Below, piece by piece: positions 24,860-34,535 of a stretch of 64,000 nt of DNA; the stretch's first letter is position 1; each line of letters opens with the position of its first letter. The translations under genes were made by a program, and so were the position numbers. The notes under the pieces were generated by a model that was not told the DNA's origin, did no database searches, and was given only the letters and a program-made list of their open reading frames with translations. The stretch spans positions 124,001-188,000 of the forward strand of contig NZ_AKJY01000012.1 of assembly GCF_000282115.1 (NCBI RefSeq), given 5' to 3'. The DNA is from Chryseobacterium populi (lineage in GTDB: Bacteria; Bacteroidota; Bacteroidia; Flavobacteriales; Weeksellaceae).

Positions 24860-26404
24860 CTACTTGGGTTCTAAAATGCTGATAGGAATAATACATTCTT
24901 CCAGTGAAATTCCGCCATGCTGGTAGGTTTCTTTATAGTAATTTACAAAGTGATTATAATTCTTAGGATAGGCCAGGAAAATATTGTTCTTGGCAAAAAT
25001 ATATTTGGAACTTAAATTTCCTTTCGGTAAAAATAATTTTTCAGGATTGGTAATCGCCCAGACATCACTGTCATCGTACGTTAAGCTTTTACCTGTTTTA
25101 TAGCGGATATTGGTAGAAGTTTCTCGGTCACCCACTACTTTACTCGGTTTTTTAACGTAAACGGTTCCATGGTCAGTGGTAATTACTAATTTGAACCCGT
25201 TTTCAGCAGCTATTTTAATGATTTTCAATAACGAAGAATTTTCAAACCAGTTTAATGTCAGAGACCTGAATGTTTTATCATCACGGATTAACTGATCTAC
25301 GATATGATTATCAGTTTTGGCGTGTGAAAGAATATCAATAAAATTGTAAACAATGACTAATAAATCATTGTTCTTATGCTGATTGAAATCATCATAGATT
25401 TTTCTTTCAAAATCCGCATTCAGCACTTTTAAATATTTCATCGATTTAGAGCCTAAACCGATCCTTTTCATCTGATCTTCAAGAAAATCACGTTCATATT
25501 CATTTTTGTTCCCCTCTTCATTGTCATTAAACCATTTATCAGGGAAGCGTTTTTCAATTTCAGAAGGCATTAAGCCCGCAAAGAAAGAGTTTCTTGCATA
25601 TTGTGTAGCCGTAGGAAGGATACTGTAATAATAATCTTCAGAAACTTTATTGTAATACTTCGTAAACAGGGGTTCAATCACTTTCCACTGATCATATCGG
25701 AGATTGTCAACCATTAATAAAAGAACTTTGTCTTTTTCAACTTCAGTTTTCACCTTTTCCTTGAAAAGAGTATGGCTCATAATTGGTTTATCAGGACCGC
25801 TTAACCAGTCTTCATAATTGTTTTCAATGAATTTTGCAAACTGTATATTGGCTTCTTCTTTCTGAGACTGGAGAAGGTCGGCAAATTCATTATCCGCTAC
25901 CTTGTCAAACTTAATTTCCCAGTTTACAATTTTCTTATAATATTCAGCCCAGTCCTGGTATGATCTTAAATAAGAAAGTTCCATAGAAAGGTTTCTGAAT
26001 TCCTGCTGATACTGTAAAATGGTTTTTTGCTCAACAAGATCATCCTGCTGAAGGTTTTTCTTTAATGAAAGCAAAATCTGGTTGGGGTTGACAGGTTTTA
26101 AAATGTAATCTGCAATCTGCGATCCGATGGCTTCTTCCATAATATGTTCCTCTTCACTTTTAGTTACCATTACGATCTTTAAAGAACTGTCTTTTTCTTT
26201 GATCATAGGAATAGCTTCGAGACCGGAGATTCCCGGCATATTTTCATCAATAAGCGTTAATGCAAATTTTTCTGAATCTATTAATTCTAATGCCTCGTTC
26301 ACATTATTAACTGGGGTTACATGATAACCCTTTTTTTCCAAGAATACGATATGAGGTTTAAGTAAATCTATTTCATCATCTATCCATAGTATCTTTTCCG
26401 ACAT
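24860..26404 (-). CDS. porX: PorX: response regulator with PglZ-type phosphatase domain
   Basis: A 514-residue two-domain protein. Residues 1-120 form a receiver domain: WIDDEIDLL, phosphoacceptor D53 in TLIDENMPG, and Lys in YILKPVNP. After a helical linker, residues from about 210 to the end form an alkaline-phosphatase-superfamily PglZ domain, with LLMVDNLRYDQW, PTATQYARNSFFAG, VITTDHGTVYV and a C-terminal YQHGGISLEECIIP supplying the metal ligands. In Porphyromonas and Flavobacterium PorX controls the type IX secretion system together with PorY, and the phosphatase domain cleaves cyclic or linear oligonucleotides. PorY is not next to it, which is usual. Confidence 0.95.
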   Translation of the reverse strand: MSEKILWIDDEIDLLKPHIVFLEKKGYHVTPVNNVNEALELIDSEKFALTLIDENMPGISGLEAIPMIKEKDSSLKIVMVTKSEEEHIMEEAIGSQIADYILKPVNPNQILLSLKKNLQQDDLVEQKTILQYQQEFRNLSMELSYLRSYQDWAEYYKKIVNWEIKFDKVADNEFADLLQSQKEEANIQFAKFIENNYEDWLSGPDKPIMSHTLFKEKVKTEVEKDKVLLLMVDNLRYDQWKVIEPLFTKYYNKVSEDYYYSILPTATQYARNSFFAGLMPSEIEKRFPDKWFNDNEEGNKNEYERDFLEDQMKRIGLGSKSMKYLKVLNADFERKIYDDFNQHKNNDLLVIVYNFIDILSHAKTDNHIVDQLIRDDKTFRSLTLNWFENSSLLKIIKIAAENGFKLVITTDHGTVYVKKPSKVVGDRETSTNIRYKTGKSLTYDDSDVWAITNPEKLFLPKGNLSSKYIFAKNNIFLAYPKNYNHFVNYYKETYQHGGISLEECIIPISILEPK

Positions 26405-26539
26405 AATATTTTATTTTTTACATGGTTATAATATCAAAATGCTGACCAATTCTTTCTAAAATCTGCCAAAAAGAACAGATAATTAGTTAAATTAAAGTTA
26501 AATGAAATATAGTGAATTATCGGCCATATTCCACTATAA

Positions 26540-28180
26540 TTAATGTCCTGTTTTTAAGTATTCAAGAGCTCTTTCCAGAACCTCATCTTTTCCTTTCCTG
26601 ATGCCTGCAACAGTAGGCTGTATAATGATGTCCGGAATGATTCCGATCCTTTGGGTTTCTTTACCGTCGGGATAATAGGCGCCAAGGCCGGTGAAGCTGG
26701 TATCTAAATCAGCAATCTTAAACCTGATAATATCTCCGTTGGCTCCGGAAGTATAGCTGCCTATAATTTTTGCTTTTGGATGCTGCTTAAACATCATAGT
26801 GGTGGTTTCAGCCTGGCTTTGGGTATTCTCATCTACCAAAACTACCACATTTCCTTTGTAATATTCACTGTTTTTTCTTCCGATACTGTTTTTTCTTATG
26901 TAAAATTTACCAGGATAATGGGTTTCCGGATAATTAAACTGATAATAGATCGTATTTTCAGGAAGCAAAAGCTTGCTTAAAGGTAAAATAGTCTGTCTCG
27001 GGTAGTTTCTTAAATCAAAAATAATAGATTCGGTATTTTTTAAAGAAGCATACATTTCGTCCAGATCCTCCCTTTCAATGAGTTCCATATTGACATAACC
27101 TGTTTTCCGGCTTTTATCTAAATATTTCCATTTTTCCGGTTGGCTGTTTTTTTCATGAACAATATCTCTGAGAAGATAGGTTTTTATTTTCAAGGCTAAA
27201 TTTTGACCGTTCCTTTCCAGCTTAAGGTCAATAGAATCATGATTGGAAAAAAGAAGAAGGTTTTTCACTTTTTTCACCTTACCCCAGGAGTTGGAAGCAG
27301 GAATGTATTTTCCTAGGCTGTTAACCATTTGCGGAATTGTTTTCCCGTTGATATCATAAATGACATCACCGGTTTTCAACAAATTGGGTTCATCAAATTT
27401 AATAGGGTTGATTATGGTTACAACCAGCTTACCTTCGGCATATTTATATTCCACCGGGATTGTTCTTCTTCCGTATTGATTGAGACTGATCAGTGGTGAA
27501 AATAAAAAGGCATGGGAATCATCCACTTTAGTCACTAGTTCAGCCAGTGTCAGATGATAAGCTGTATCATTATTGATTTCAGCAAATTTGGGGATCATTT
27601 CAGTTAAAACCTCATTCCAGTTTTGGTCGGTTTCATACTTATATGGAAAAAAATATTCCACATAATTCCAATATCTGAATAATTCCAAAAGGCTGACCTG
27701 CTTTGAGGTATATTTTGATCCATAAGAATTTTCATTCCTGAAAAATATTTTTCGTCCGCCTTTCCCGAAGTAATAATGATCACCCATCAATCGGTTTTTT
27801 TCAATATTATTCAGTTTTTGAACAACATTATCAGTAAATATATTTTGATTGTTGATCCAGCCCAGGTCAAAATTTTTGAGGAAATATATTTTGGAATCTT
27901 CCTGCTGACAGGGTAAGCAGGTTTCAACTTTTCCGAGACTGTCAATCCAGTTAGAATATAATTCATTCAATTGATTTTTGTTGCTGATTTTTTCAAGCTC
28001 ATCAATTTTCTGAAAAAGCTGCTGATCCCAGTTATAAGTCCCTTTGGCGACGTCGGGATGATAATATTTTAGAAATCCCCAAATCTTACAAAGTGATTCC
28101 AGCTTCTGAACTTCAGATAAATTCTGCGCTGAAAAATGTAAACTTAAAAATAGCAAAATGAAAAGTGAGAATTTTCTCAA
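26540..28180 (-). CDS. S41 family peptidase (C-terminal processing type), secreted
   Basis: A 546-residue protein with a signal peptide (residues 1-18, ending SLHFSAQ). A region of about 200 residues precedes a PDZ-like segment (LLKTGDVIYDINGKTIPQMVNSLGKYIP). The protease core follows: TGYVNMELIE, SIIFDLRNYPRQ, VVLVDENTQSQAETTTMMFK with the nucleophile Ser before QAE, and IIGSYTSGANGD. It is a Ctp/tricorn-like serine protease, probably periplasmic or surface-bound. It is transcribed alone, with a -7 element in front and no clear partner. Confidence 0.92.
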   Translation of the reverse strand: MRKFSLFILLFLSLHFSAQNLSEVQKLESLCKIWGFLKYYHPDVAKGTYNWDQQLFQKIDELEKISNKNQLNELYSNWIDSLGKVETCLPCQQEDSKIYFLKNFDLGWINNQNIFTDNVVQKLNNIEKNRLMGDHYYFGKGGRKIFFRNENSYGSKYTSKQVSLLELFRYWNYVEYFFPYKYETDQNWNEVLTEMIPKFAEINNDTAYHLTLAELVTKVDDSHAFLFSPLISLNQYGRRTIPVEYKYAEGKLVVTIINPIKFDEPNLLKTGDVIYDINGKTIPQMVNSLGKYIPASNSWGKVKKVKNLLLFSNHDSIDLKLERNGQNLALKIKTYLLRDIVHEKNSQPEKWKYLDKSRKTGYVNMELIEREDLDEMYASLKNTESIIFDLRNYPRQTILPLSKLLLPENTIYYQFNYPETHYPGKFYIRKNSIGRKNSEYYKGNVVVLVDENTQSQAETTTMMFKQHPKAKIIGSYTSGANGDIIRFKIADLDTSFTGLGAYYPDGKETQRIGIIPDIIIQPTVAGIRKGKDEVLERALEYLKTGH

Positions 28181-28204
28181 AGGTTATCCGGGTTTTTATT
28201 AAAT

Positions 28205-28212
28205 CAAAGATA
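28205..28212 (-). promoter_or_regulatory. Promoter -7 element for the S41 peptidase
   Basis: TATCTTTG on the minus strand, 24 bases upstream of the ATG at 28180. Confidence 0.6.
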
Positions 28213-28296
28213 ATTTTTAAACATAAACAGAACAAATATTTTCATTAAATCACCAATATCTTATTAGAATTTTGTGAAATATGCTGTTTTTTTCTT

Positions 28297-28304
28297 ATAT
28301 ATTT
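28297..28304 (+). promoter_or_regulatory. Promoter for the 28325 secreted protein
   Basis: TATATTTG (28297-28304) with TTTG at 28271-28274 as a -33 element, 22 bases apart. Both elements match the Bacteroidota consensus. Confidence 0.65.
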
Positions 28305-28324
28305 GTATATTAAATCACTATATT

Positions 28325-28957
28325 ATGAAAAAGAAATATATTTTAGCACCTATATTAATTTCAGGTAGTATTTTGGCTCAAACAGGCAACGTAGGGATAG
28401 GAACATCTGCTCCCGATAATAAACTGGACGTCAATGGAGATGCCAAAGTAAGAGTGATGAGTGCTGTACCGTTAAATACTTACATTACTCCCGTTCTTAG
28501 CGACATCAACGGTGTCTTAGTTAAAAATAACCCTGTATACTTAGGGACAACAGTACATACAGTATCACCTACATTAGCGCCGGGTTCTACATCAAATCTC
28601 ATTACAGGCTTGCCACAAGGAATTTATAAAGCATTTGTTTATGTTGCAAATGCATGCGGTGCAGTAGGTACAGCCGAATATTATATAGGTAATACTCCTT
28701 TGAATAATGGATTGACTATAAATTTTTTGGGAGGAATGTTGAATAGGGGAACCAATCAGTCTCCAACTGTTACAAGAGTAGGTGTAACCCCGGCTTCTAC
28801 ACTTAATACTACATGGACGGGCCTTGTAAACTGTGCAGGAGGTGATGCTACAGCGTTTAATTACATCCTGTCACTTTCATCCGTGGGTAATATTGAAATT
28901 ACCAATAATGGAAATATAGACAGGACTTACGCTATTGTTCTTACAAGGATTTATTAA
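28325..28957 (+). CDS. Secreted protein with VGIGT..P...LDV start
   Basis: A protein of 210 residues when started at ATG 28325 (MKKKYILAPILISGSILAQ, a signal peptide). An upstream GTG frame extension to 28274 would contain the promoter. The mature start TGNVGIGTSAPDNKLDV is the same motif as in the 21132 protein. The remainder is beta-rich with repeated Thr, Asn and Gly and two Cys in the NACG and NCAGG segments, which could form a disulfide. No T9SS tag is seen. Function unknown. Confidence 0.8.
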   Translation: MKKKYILAPILISGSILAQTGNVGIGTSAPDNKLDVNGDAKVRVMSAVPLNTYITPVLSDINGVLVKNNPVYLGTTVHTVSPTLAPGSTSNLITGLPQGIYKAFVYVANACGAVGTAEYYIGNTPLNNGLTINFLGGMLNRGTNQSPTVTRVGVTPASTLNTTWTGLVNCAGGDATAFNYILSLSSVGNIEITNNGNIDRTYAIVLTRIY

Positions 28958-28987
28958 TATTAATTTGATGGTTTCTATTGTCTTTCC

Positions 28988-28995
28988 TAAATTTG
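28988..28995 (+). promoter_or_regulatory. Promoter -7 element for the HD-domain gene
   Basis: TAAATTTG, 17 bases before the ATG at 29013. Confidence 0.55.
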
Positions 28996-29012
28996 TACTC
29001 ATATAATACTCA

Positions 29013-30230
29013 ATGCAGAACAAGCTAAAAATCATCAATGATCCTGTTCACGGTTTTATCAAAATTCCACACGAAATTTTATTCGACATCGTTGAACACC
29101 CTTATTTTCAGAGATTAAGAAGGATTTCGCAGACCGGGCTTTTAAACTTAATTTTTCCGGGTGCTACGCATACAAGATTTCACCATGCCCTGGGTGCAAT
29201 GCATTTGATGTTTACAGCATTGGAGACTTTAAAACTGAAGGGGGTTGAAATTTCGAAAGAAGAGGAAAAAGGAGCGATGCTTGCCATTTTAATGCATGAT
29301 ATTGGTCATGGTCCGTTTTCCCATGCTCTGGAAAGTATGCTGATGGATGACTGGCATCATGAAAATCTTTCATTACTGCTTATGAACAGGCTGAATGATG
29401 AATTTGATGGTCAATTGTCAGTAGCCATCGAAATGTTTCAGGGGAAATACTATAGAAAATTTTTCAATCAGCTTATCTCCTCCCAATTGGATGTTGACCG
29501 GCTGGATTATCTCAAAAGAGATAGTTTTTTTACCGGGGTTTCAGAAGGGAATATTAATACCCAGAGAATTATTTCAATGATGAATGTCTGTGAAGAAGGA
29601 GAGCTGGTGATCGATGCCAAAGGAATTTATTCCATTGAAAACTTTTTAACGGCAAGAATGTTTATGTATTGGCAGGTGTACTATCATAAAACATCGGCTC
29701 TGGCTGAGTTTATTCTGGTTAAAATTCTTGAAAGAGCTAAATATTTGGTTTCTCAGGACGTTGATCTGCCGGCTACAGACAACCTGAAATACTTTTTATA
29801 CAGGGCGAAAGGGGCAGCGACCAACGAAGATGTTCAAAGGTTTACGCAGCTTGATGATAATGATGTGATTCAGGCGATGAAAACATGGCAGAATTCTGAT
29901 GATTTTGTTTTGGCATATTGGTGTAAATGTGTGATACAGAGAAACCTTCCTAAAACAATTATTTCGTCTCATCCTTTTGAAACACAATTTATTGAGGAAA
30001 AAATAACAAAAACCAATGAATTTTTTGGAATTGATAACGGAGGAGAACTGGTGCATGAAATTAAAAGAAAACTACTGCCGTATAATGCTGAAAAGCAGCC
30101 AATTTATTTATTGCAGAAAAATGGGGTGAAAATCAGGCTTGATGAGTCGGAAGACCAGCTTTTATCGGGGCTGATAAGAAATAAAACCACAAGATATATT
30201 CTCACTTTTCCAAGAGACCTGGCAAAATAA
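29013..30230 (+). CDS. HD domain-containing phosphohydrolase
   Basis: A 405-residue HD-superfamily protein related to dGTPase/SAMHD1-type phosphohydrolases. The start KIINDPVHGFIKIPHEILFDIVEHPYFQRLRRISQTGL and the segment THTRFHHALGAMHL are characteristic. The HD dyad is in ILMHDIGHGPFSHALE near residue 95, and SSQLDVDRLDYLKRDSFFTGV near 150-170 supplies the last metal-binding Asp. Substrate unknown; nucleotide triphosphates are the likely class. It precedes lpxD by 80 bases, but lpxD has its own promoter. Confidence 0.9.
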   Translation: MQNKLKIINDPVHGFIKIPHEILFDIVEHPYFQRLRRISQTGLLNLIFPGATHTRFHHALGAMHLMFTALETLKLKGVEISKEEEKGAMLAILMHDIGHGPFSHALESMLMDDWHHENLSLLLMNRLNDEFDGQLSVAIEMFQGKYYRKFFNQLISSQLDVDRLDYLKRDSFFTGVSEGNINTQRIISMMNVCEEGELVIDAKGIYSIENFLTARMFMYWQVYYHKTSALAEFILVKILERAKYLVSQDVDLPATDNLKYFLYRAKGAATNEDVQRFTQLDDNDVIQAMKTWQNSDDFVLAYWCKCVIQRNLPKTIISSHPFETQFIEEKITKTNEFFGIDNGGELVHEIKRKLLPYNAEKQPIYLLQKNGVKIRLDESEDQLLSGLIRNKTTRYILTFPRDLAK

Positions 30231-30296
30231 ACTCTTAAAGAATCTTAAATTTCACAATCCCAAAACTAAAAAATGTTTGCGAATTATAGAATTTCT

Positions 30297-30304
30297 TATC
30301 TTTG
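30297..30304 (+). promoter_or_regulatory. Promoter -7 element for lpxD
   Basis: TATCTTTG ends only 6 bases before the ATG at 30311, so the transcript probably starts at or next to the start codon (leaderless). Confidence 0.6.
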
Positions 30305-30310
30305 CAAAAT

Positions 30311-31342
30311 ATGGAATTCACAGCTTCGCAAATTGCAAGTTTTATCGACGGAAAAATAATCGGTGACGAAAACGCACTTATTACTGGAGTCTCGCCAATT
30401 GAGAGTGGAGAATCAGGGCATCTTTCTTTTATAGCACAAGATCGGTTCTCTCATTTTCTGGACACTTCCAAATGTTCCGTTATTATCGTCTCGGAAAACC
30501 TTGTAGAAAAAGATAACTACAATCCTACTGTTATTGCCGTAAAAGATGCCTATCTTTCTTTTCAGGTTCTGATGAATCTGTATCAGGAAATGCAGGGCAG
30601 AAAAGAAGGAATCGAAGACGGTTCTTCTATTCATGATACTGCGGTAATAGGTGACAGAGCTTATATCGGAGCCTTTACCTATGTTTCGGAAAAAGCGAAA
30701 ATAGGAGAAGGAACCCAGATTTATCCTCATGTTTATATCGGGAAAGGAGTAAAAATAGGAAAGAACTGTAAAATTGACAGCGGAGCAAGGATATATGATT
30801 ATTGCATTATTGGTGATAATTGTGTCATTCATTCCAATACCGTAGTGGGTGGTGACGGATTTGGTTTCCAGCCCACGGCAGAAGGGTTTAGAAAAATTCC
30901 TCAGTTGGGAAATGTGATCATTGAAGATGATGTTGAAATAGGTTCTAACTGTAGTATTGACAGGGCTACCATTGGTTCTACCGTTATCGGAAAGGGAACT
31001 AAAATTGATAATCTGATCCAGATTGCCCATAACGTTAAGATCGGACAGAACAATGTAATTGCTGCGCAAGCCGGAATTGCAGGATCCACCACAATCGGCG
31101 ACTGGAATCAGATTGGCGGGCAGGTAGGAGTTGTCGGTCATATAAAAATCGGTAATCAGGTGAAAATACAGGCTCAGAGTGGAGTAAATTCCAGTGTGGG
31201 CGATAGAGAAACATTGTATGGATCTCCGGCAATAAGTTATAACGATTACCTTAGAAACTATGTGCATTTCAGAAATTTCACTGAAATAGTAAAAAGAATA
31301 AATAATCTTGAGAATACCTCAAAAGATCATACTAATGAGTGA
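30311..31342 (+). CDS. lpxD: UDP-3-O-(3-hydroxyacyl)glucosamine N-acyltransferase
   Basis: A 343-residue left-handed beta-helix acyltransferase that adds the second hydroxyacyl chain in lipid A synthesis. An N-terminal LpxD-specific domain (residues 1-100) is followed by hexapeptide repeats. [36 protein letters not shown] and [13 protein letters not shown] (with the catalytic His) are classic LpxD segments. ATG 30311 is chosen because it follows the -7 element; a TTG at 30302 lies inside the promoter. The 3' end overlaps lpxC-fabZ by 8 bases. Confidence 0.95.
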   Translation: MEFTASQIASFIDGKIIGDENALITGVSPIESGESGHLSFIAQDRFSHFLDTSKCSVIIVSENLVEKDNYNPTVIAVKDAYLSFQVLMNLYQEMQGRKEGIEDGSSIHDTAVIGDRAYIGAFTYVSEKAKIGEGTQIYPHVYIGKGVKIGKNCKIDSGARIYDYCIIGDNCVIHSNTVVGGDGFGFQPTAEGFRKIPQLGNVIIEDDVEIGSNCSIDRATIGSTVIGKGTKIDNLIQIAHNVKIGQNNVIAAQAGIAGSTTIGDWNQIGGQVGVVGHIKIGNQVKIQAQSGVNSSVGDRETLYGSPAISYNDYLRNYVHFRNFTEIVKRINNLENTSKDHTNE

Positions 31343-32732
31343 TATGCAAAAAACACTTCAGGAAGAAGTAACGCTTTCTGGAATTGGCCTTCATACAGGT
31401 AGAGAAGTAAAACTTACCATAAAGCCTGCCAAAGAAAATACAGGTTTTGTATTTGTAAGAACAGATCTGGAGGGGCATCCTCAGGTCGAAGCAGATGTTA
31501 ATTATGTTGTAGCAACCGAAAGAGGAACGACATTAGAAAAATTGGGTGTAAAAATCAATACTTGCGAGCACCTTCTGGCAGCATTGGTAGGATGTGACAT
31601 TGATAATGCAATGCTGGAAATGGATGCTTCCGAACCTCCGATTTTAGACGGATCCTCAAAGTTCTTTGTGGAAGCAATTGAAAGTGTAGGAGTAGTAGAA
31701 CAGAATATTGCCAGAGAATATCTGGTTGTAAAAGAAGTTCTTAGTTACGCTGATCCTGCAACAGGTTCAGAAATCACAATTATTCCTTCAGATAATTACG
31801 AAATTACAACCATGGTAGATTTTGGGACTAAGGTTTTAGGAACTCAAAACGCTACCCTTAAACATATTTCAGAGTTTAAAGAAGAAATTTCATCTGCAAG
31901 AACCTTCAGTTTTCTACATGAGCTGGAAATGCTTTTAGATCACGGTTTGATTAAGGGCGGTGATATTTCTAATGCTATTGTGTACGTAGATAAAGATCTT
32001 ACTCCTGAAACAACAGAAAAACTAAAAAAAGCATTCGGAAAAGATAATGTTTCTATCAGGCCGAACGGTATTCTTGACAATCTCAACTTAAATTATCCTA
32101 ACGAAGCTGCCCGACACAAATTATTAGATGTGATCGGTGATCTTGCTTTGGCAGGAGTAAAAATAAAGGGTAAAGTTATTGCCAACAAACCGGGACATTA
32201 TGTGAATACACAATTTGCAAAAAAACTGAACCGTCAGTGGAAGTTGCAGAAGAAAAAAAATGTTCCTGATTTTGATTTAACTAAAGAACCTGTTTTTGAT
32301 ATCAACGGAATTATGAAGCTTATGCCTCACAGACCTCCGTTTTTATTAATAGATAAAGTTCTTGAGCTTTCAGACTCACATGTGGTAGGCCTTAAGAATG
32401 TTACGATGAATGAGCCTTTCTTTGTTGGTCATTTTCCTAAAGAACCGGTAATGCCGGGCGTATTACAGGTGGAAGCTTTGGCACAAACCGGAGGTATCCT
32501 TGTGTTGGCAAGTGTTCCGGATCCTGAAAATTATTCTACTTATTTCATTAAAATAGATAAAGTGAAATTCAAGAGGAAAGTAGTTCCGGGAGATACCATG
32601 ATTTTCAAAATCGAATTGATAGAGCCTATCAGAAGAGGTATTGTTCATATGCAGGGATTCGGATATGTAGGAGATACTGTAGCAGTAGAAGCAGAATTAA
32701 TGGCTCAAGTTGCAAAAAATAAAGTTGATTAA
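31335..32732 (+). CDS. lpxC: Bifunctional UDP-3-O-acyl-GlcNAc deacetylase / 3-hydroxyacyl-ACP dehydratase
   Basis: A 465-residue fusion usual in Bacteroidota. Residues 1-300 are LpxC, the zinc deacetylase committing to lipid [23 protein letters not shown] with a zinc His, and [15 protein letters not shown] with the zinc His and Asp. Residues 320-465 are Fab[17 protein letters not shown] with the catalytic His, and [23 protein letters not shown] with the catalytic Glu. Linking the two lets one gene balance hydroxyacyl-ACP use between lipid A and fatty acids. The start at 31335 overlaps lpxD; ATG 31344 is an alternative. It abuts lpxA without a gap. Confidence 0.95.
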   Translation: MSDMQKTLQEEVTLSGIGLHTGREVKLTIKPAKENTGFVFVRTDLEGHPQVEADVNYVVATERGTTLEKLGVKINTCEHLLAALVGCDIDNAMLEMDASEPPILDGSSKFFVEAIESVGVVEQNIAREYLVVKEVLSYADPATGSEITIIPSDNYEITTMVDFGTKVLGTQNATLKHISEFKEEISSARTFSFLHELEMLLDHGLIKGGDISNAIVYVDKDLTPETTEKLKKAFGKDNVSIRPNGILDNLNLNYPNEAARHKLLDVIGDLALAGVKIKGKVIANKPGHYVNTQFAKKLNRQWKLQKKKNVPDFDLTKEPVFDINGIMKLMPHRPPFLLIDKVLELSDSHVVGLKNVTMNEPFFVGHFPKEPVMPGVLQVEALAQTGGILVLASVPDPENYSTYFIKIDKVKFKRKVVPGDTMIFKIELIEPIRRGIVHMQGFGYVGDTVAVEAELMAQVAKNKVD

Positions 32733-33527
32733 ATGATTCATCAATTAGCAGCCGTAGATAAACGTGCAAAAATCAGCAAAAATGTTATTGTAGAACCATT
32801 TACTACAATTGCAGGGGATGTGGAAATCGGAGAAGGAACCTGGATTGGCCCCAATGTTACCATTATGGATGGAGCCAGAATCGGTAAAAACTGTAGAATT
32901 TTTCCGGGCACGGTAATTTCTGCAATTCCTCAGGATTTAAAATTCGATGGTGAAGATACACAGGTCATTATTGGTGATGATACCACGATCAGAGAATGCG
33001 TAACGGTAAACAGGGGTACAAAAGCTCTGGGCTTTACCAAAATTGGTAAAAACTGCCTGATCATGGCAACTTCCCATATTGCACACGATTGTGTTATCGG
33101 CGATCACGTGATCATTGTAAACGGTTGTGGTATAGCGGGGCACGTAGAAATTGGTGATTACACGGTGATGGGTGGCCTTAGTGCGGTGCACCAGTTTGGA
33201 AAAATTGGAAAACACGTAATGATCTCCGGTGGAACTTTGGTGAGAAAAGATATTCCGCCTTATGTAAAAGTGGCAAGGGAGCCGATGTCTTACGCAGGAA
33301 TCAACTCTGTGGGTTTAAGAAGAAGAGGATTTACCAACGAAAAAATCTTTGAAATCCAGAAAATTTACAGAGCTATTTTCCAGATGAAAATGAATGTTTC
33401 CCAGGCTATTTCACATATTGAAAAAGAAATGCTTCCGACAGCTGAAAGAGATGAAATCCTTCAATTCATTCAGAATTCTCCAAGAGGTATTGTTAAAGGA
33501 TACGGTACAGGAAAGGAAAGTAATTAA
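32733..33527 (+). CDS. lpxA: UDP-N-acetylglucosamine acyltransferase
   Basis: A 264-residue trimeric beta-helix enzyme that performs the first acylation in lipid A synthesis. IGEGTWIGPNVTIMDGARIGKNCRIFPG and similar hexapeptide repeats run to about residue 180. [30 protein letters not shown] includes the catalytic His, and GINSVGLRRRGFTNEKI starts the C-terminal helical domain. The ATG comes directly after the lpxC-fabZ stop. Length is normal for the family. Confidence 0.96.
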   Translation: MIHQLAAVDKRAKISKNVIVEPFTTIAGDVEIGEGTWIGPNVTIMDGARIGKNCRIFPGTVISAIPQDLKFDGEDTQVIIGDDTTIRECVTVNRGTKALGFTKIGKNCLIMATSHIAHDCVIGDHVIIVNGCGIAGHVEIGDYTVMGGLSAVHQFGKIGKHVMISGGTLVRKDIPPYVKVAREPMSYAGINSVGLRRRGFTNEKIFEIQKIYRAIFQMKMNVSQAISHIEKEMLPTAERDEILQFIQNSPRGIVKGYGTGKESN

Positions 33528-33548
33528 CAAAAACACACAAACACAATT

Positions 33549-33884
33549 ATGAAATATTTAATTTTATGGGCAATGATTCCTTCAGTGTCTTTCCTATACG
33601 CACAACAAACAGAAGGTTTAAAAGTTGAAAAAACAACCAGAACTTCAATTTTGGAAAGGAAAGTTGCAGATAAGCCTAATGACAGTATAGCAAAAAGTAA
33701 TTTAAATAATATTCTGAAGCAACAGAATAAGAGCAGTTCGATTTTTGGAAGTGCTGATCAATATAACTCGGAGATTCAGGAGAATGTGAATAAATTACAG
33801 AATAACGTAAATTCATTTAATAACAACACATTTAACAGAATGCCAACTCAGGGAACAGGTATACAATTAAAAAAAAGAAAATAA
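33549..33884 (+). CDS. Small secreted protein of unknown function
   Basis: A 111-residue protein with a signal peptide (MKYLILWAMIPSVSFLYAQ). The mature part is highly polar, rich in Asn, Lys and Gln, with a probable helical stretch IQENVNKLQNNVNSFNN. It is placed between lpxA and efp, 21 bases after lpxA and 18 bases before efp, in the same direction, so it is likely co-transcribed with the lipid A genes. I do not recognise the family. Confidence 0.7.
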   Translation: MKYLILWAMIPSVSFLYAQQTEGLKVEKTTRTSILERKVADKPNDSIAKSNLNNILKQQNKSSSIFGSADQYNSEIQENVNKLQNNVNSFNNNTFNRMPTQGTGIQLKKRK

Positions 33885-33902
33885 GTAAAATATAAAAAAT
33901 TA

Positions 33903-34466
33903 ATGGCAACAAGTAACGATATCAGAAAGGGACTTTGCATTGAATACAGCAACGATATTTTTAAAGTAATTGAATTTCTTCATGTTAAACCTGGAAAAGG
34001 ACCGGCTTTCGTAAGAACAAAATTGAAATCGGTAACTAACGGAAAAGTGATTGATAACACATTTTCCGCAGGTCACAAAATCGACGAAGTAAAGGTGATT
34101 ACCAGAAAATTCCAATATCTTTATGATGATGAGAATGGTTTCCACTTTATGAACAATGATGATTTCTCTCAGCTTTACCTTAATAAAGAAATGATTGAAA
34201 ACTCTCAGTTTATGAAAGCCGGTGAAGAAGTGACAATCATTTTAAAAGAAGCTGATGAAACCCCACTTTCTGCTGAGCTTCCCCAATCAGTTTATTTAGA
34301 TGTTATAGAAGCTGATCCGGGCGTAAAAGGAAATACTGCTACCAATGCTCTTAAAAACGCAATCGTTGAAACAGGAGCAAGAGTAATGGTGCCTTTGTTT
34401 ATAGAGCCTGGAGACAGAATCAAAGTAAGCACGGAAGACGGTTCTTACTTAGAAAGAGTAAAATAA
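33903..34466 (+). CDS. efp: Translation elongation factor P
   Basis: A 187-residue EF-P that relieves ribosome stalling at polyproline. The N-terminal KOW-like domain has FLHVKPGKGPAFVRTKLKS with the modifiable Lys (KPGKG) near residue 33. VYLDVIEADPGVKGNTATNALKNAIVETGARVMVPLFIEPGDRIKVSTEDGSYLERVK is the C-terminal OB domain signature, seen here in pieces. Length and motif order are normal. It lies in the lipid A block between a small secreted protein gene and the second lpxD-like gene. Confidence 0.95.
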   Translation: MATSNDIRKGLCIEYSNDIFKVIEFLHVKPGKGPAFVRTKLKSVTNGKVIDNTFSAGHKIDEVKVITRKFQYLYDDENGFHFMNNDDFSQLYLNKEMIENSQFMKAGEEVTIILKEADETPLSAELPQSVYLDVIEADPGVKGNTATNALKNAIVETGARVMVPLFIEPGDRIKVSTEDGSYLERVK

Positions 34467-34535
34467 TAATACAATTTACATCAATTCGGTTTGCATTTGC
34501 AGTCCGAATTTTGTTTTATAAGAAAATCAATTTTT

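Noticed and set aside
30413..31267. A long minus-strand open frame (284 codons) opposite lpxD
   Set aside because: It is fully antisense to a well-supported lpxD, and its translation is rich in Ser, Tyr and Asn with no domain; it comes from the hexapeptide-repeat codon pattern on the other strand.
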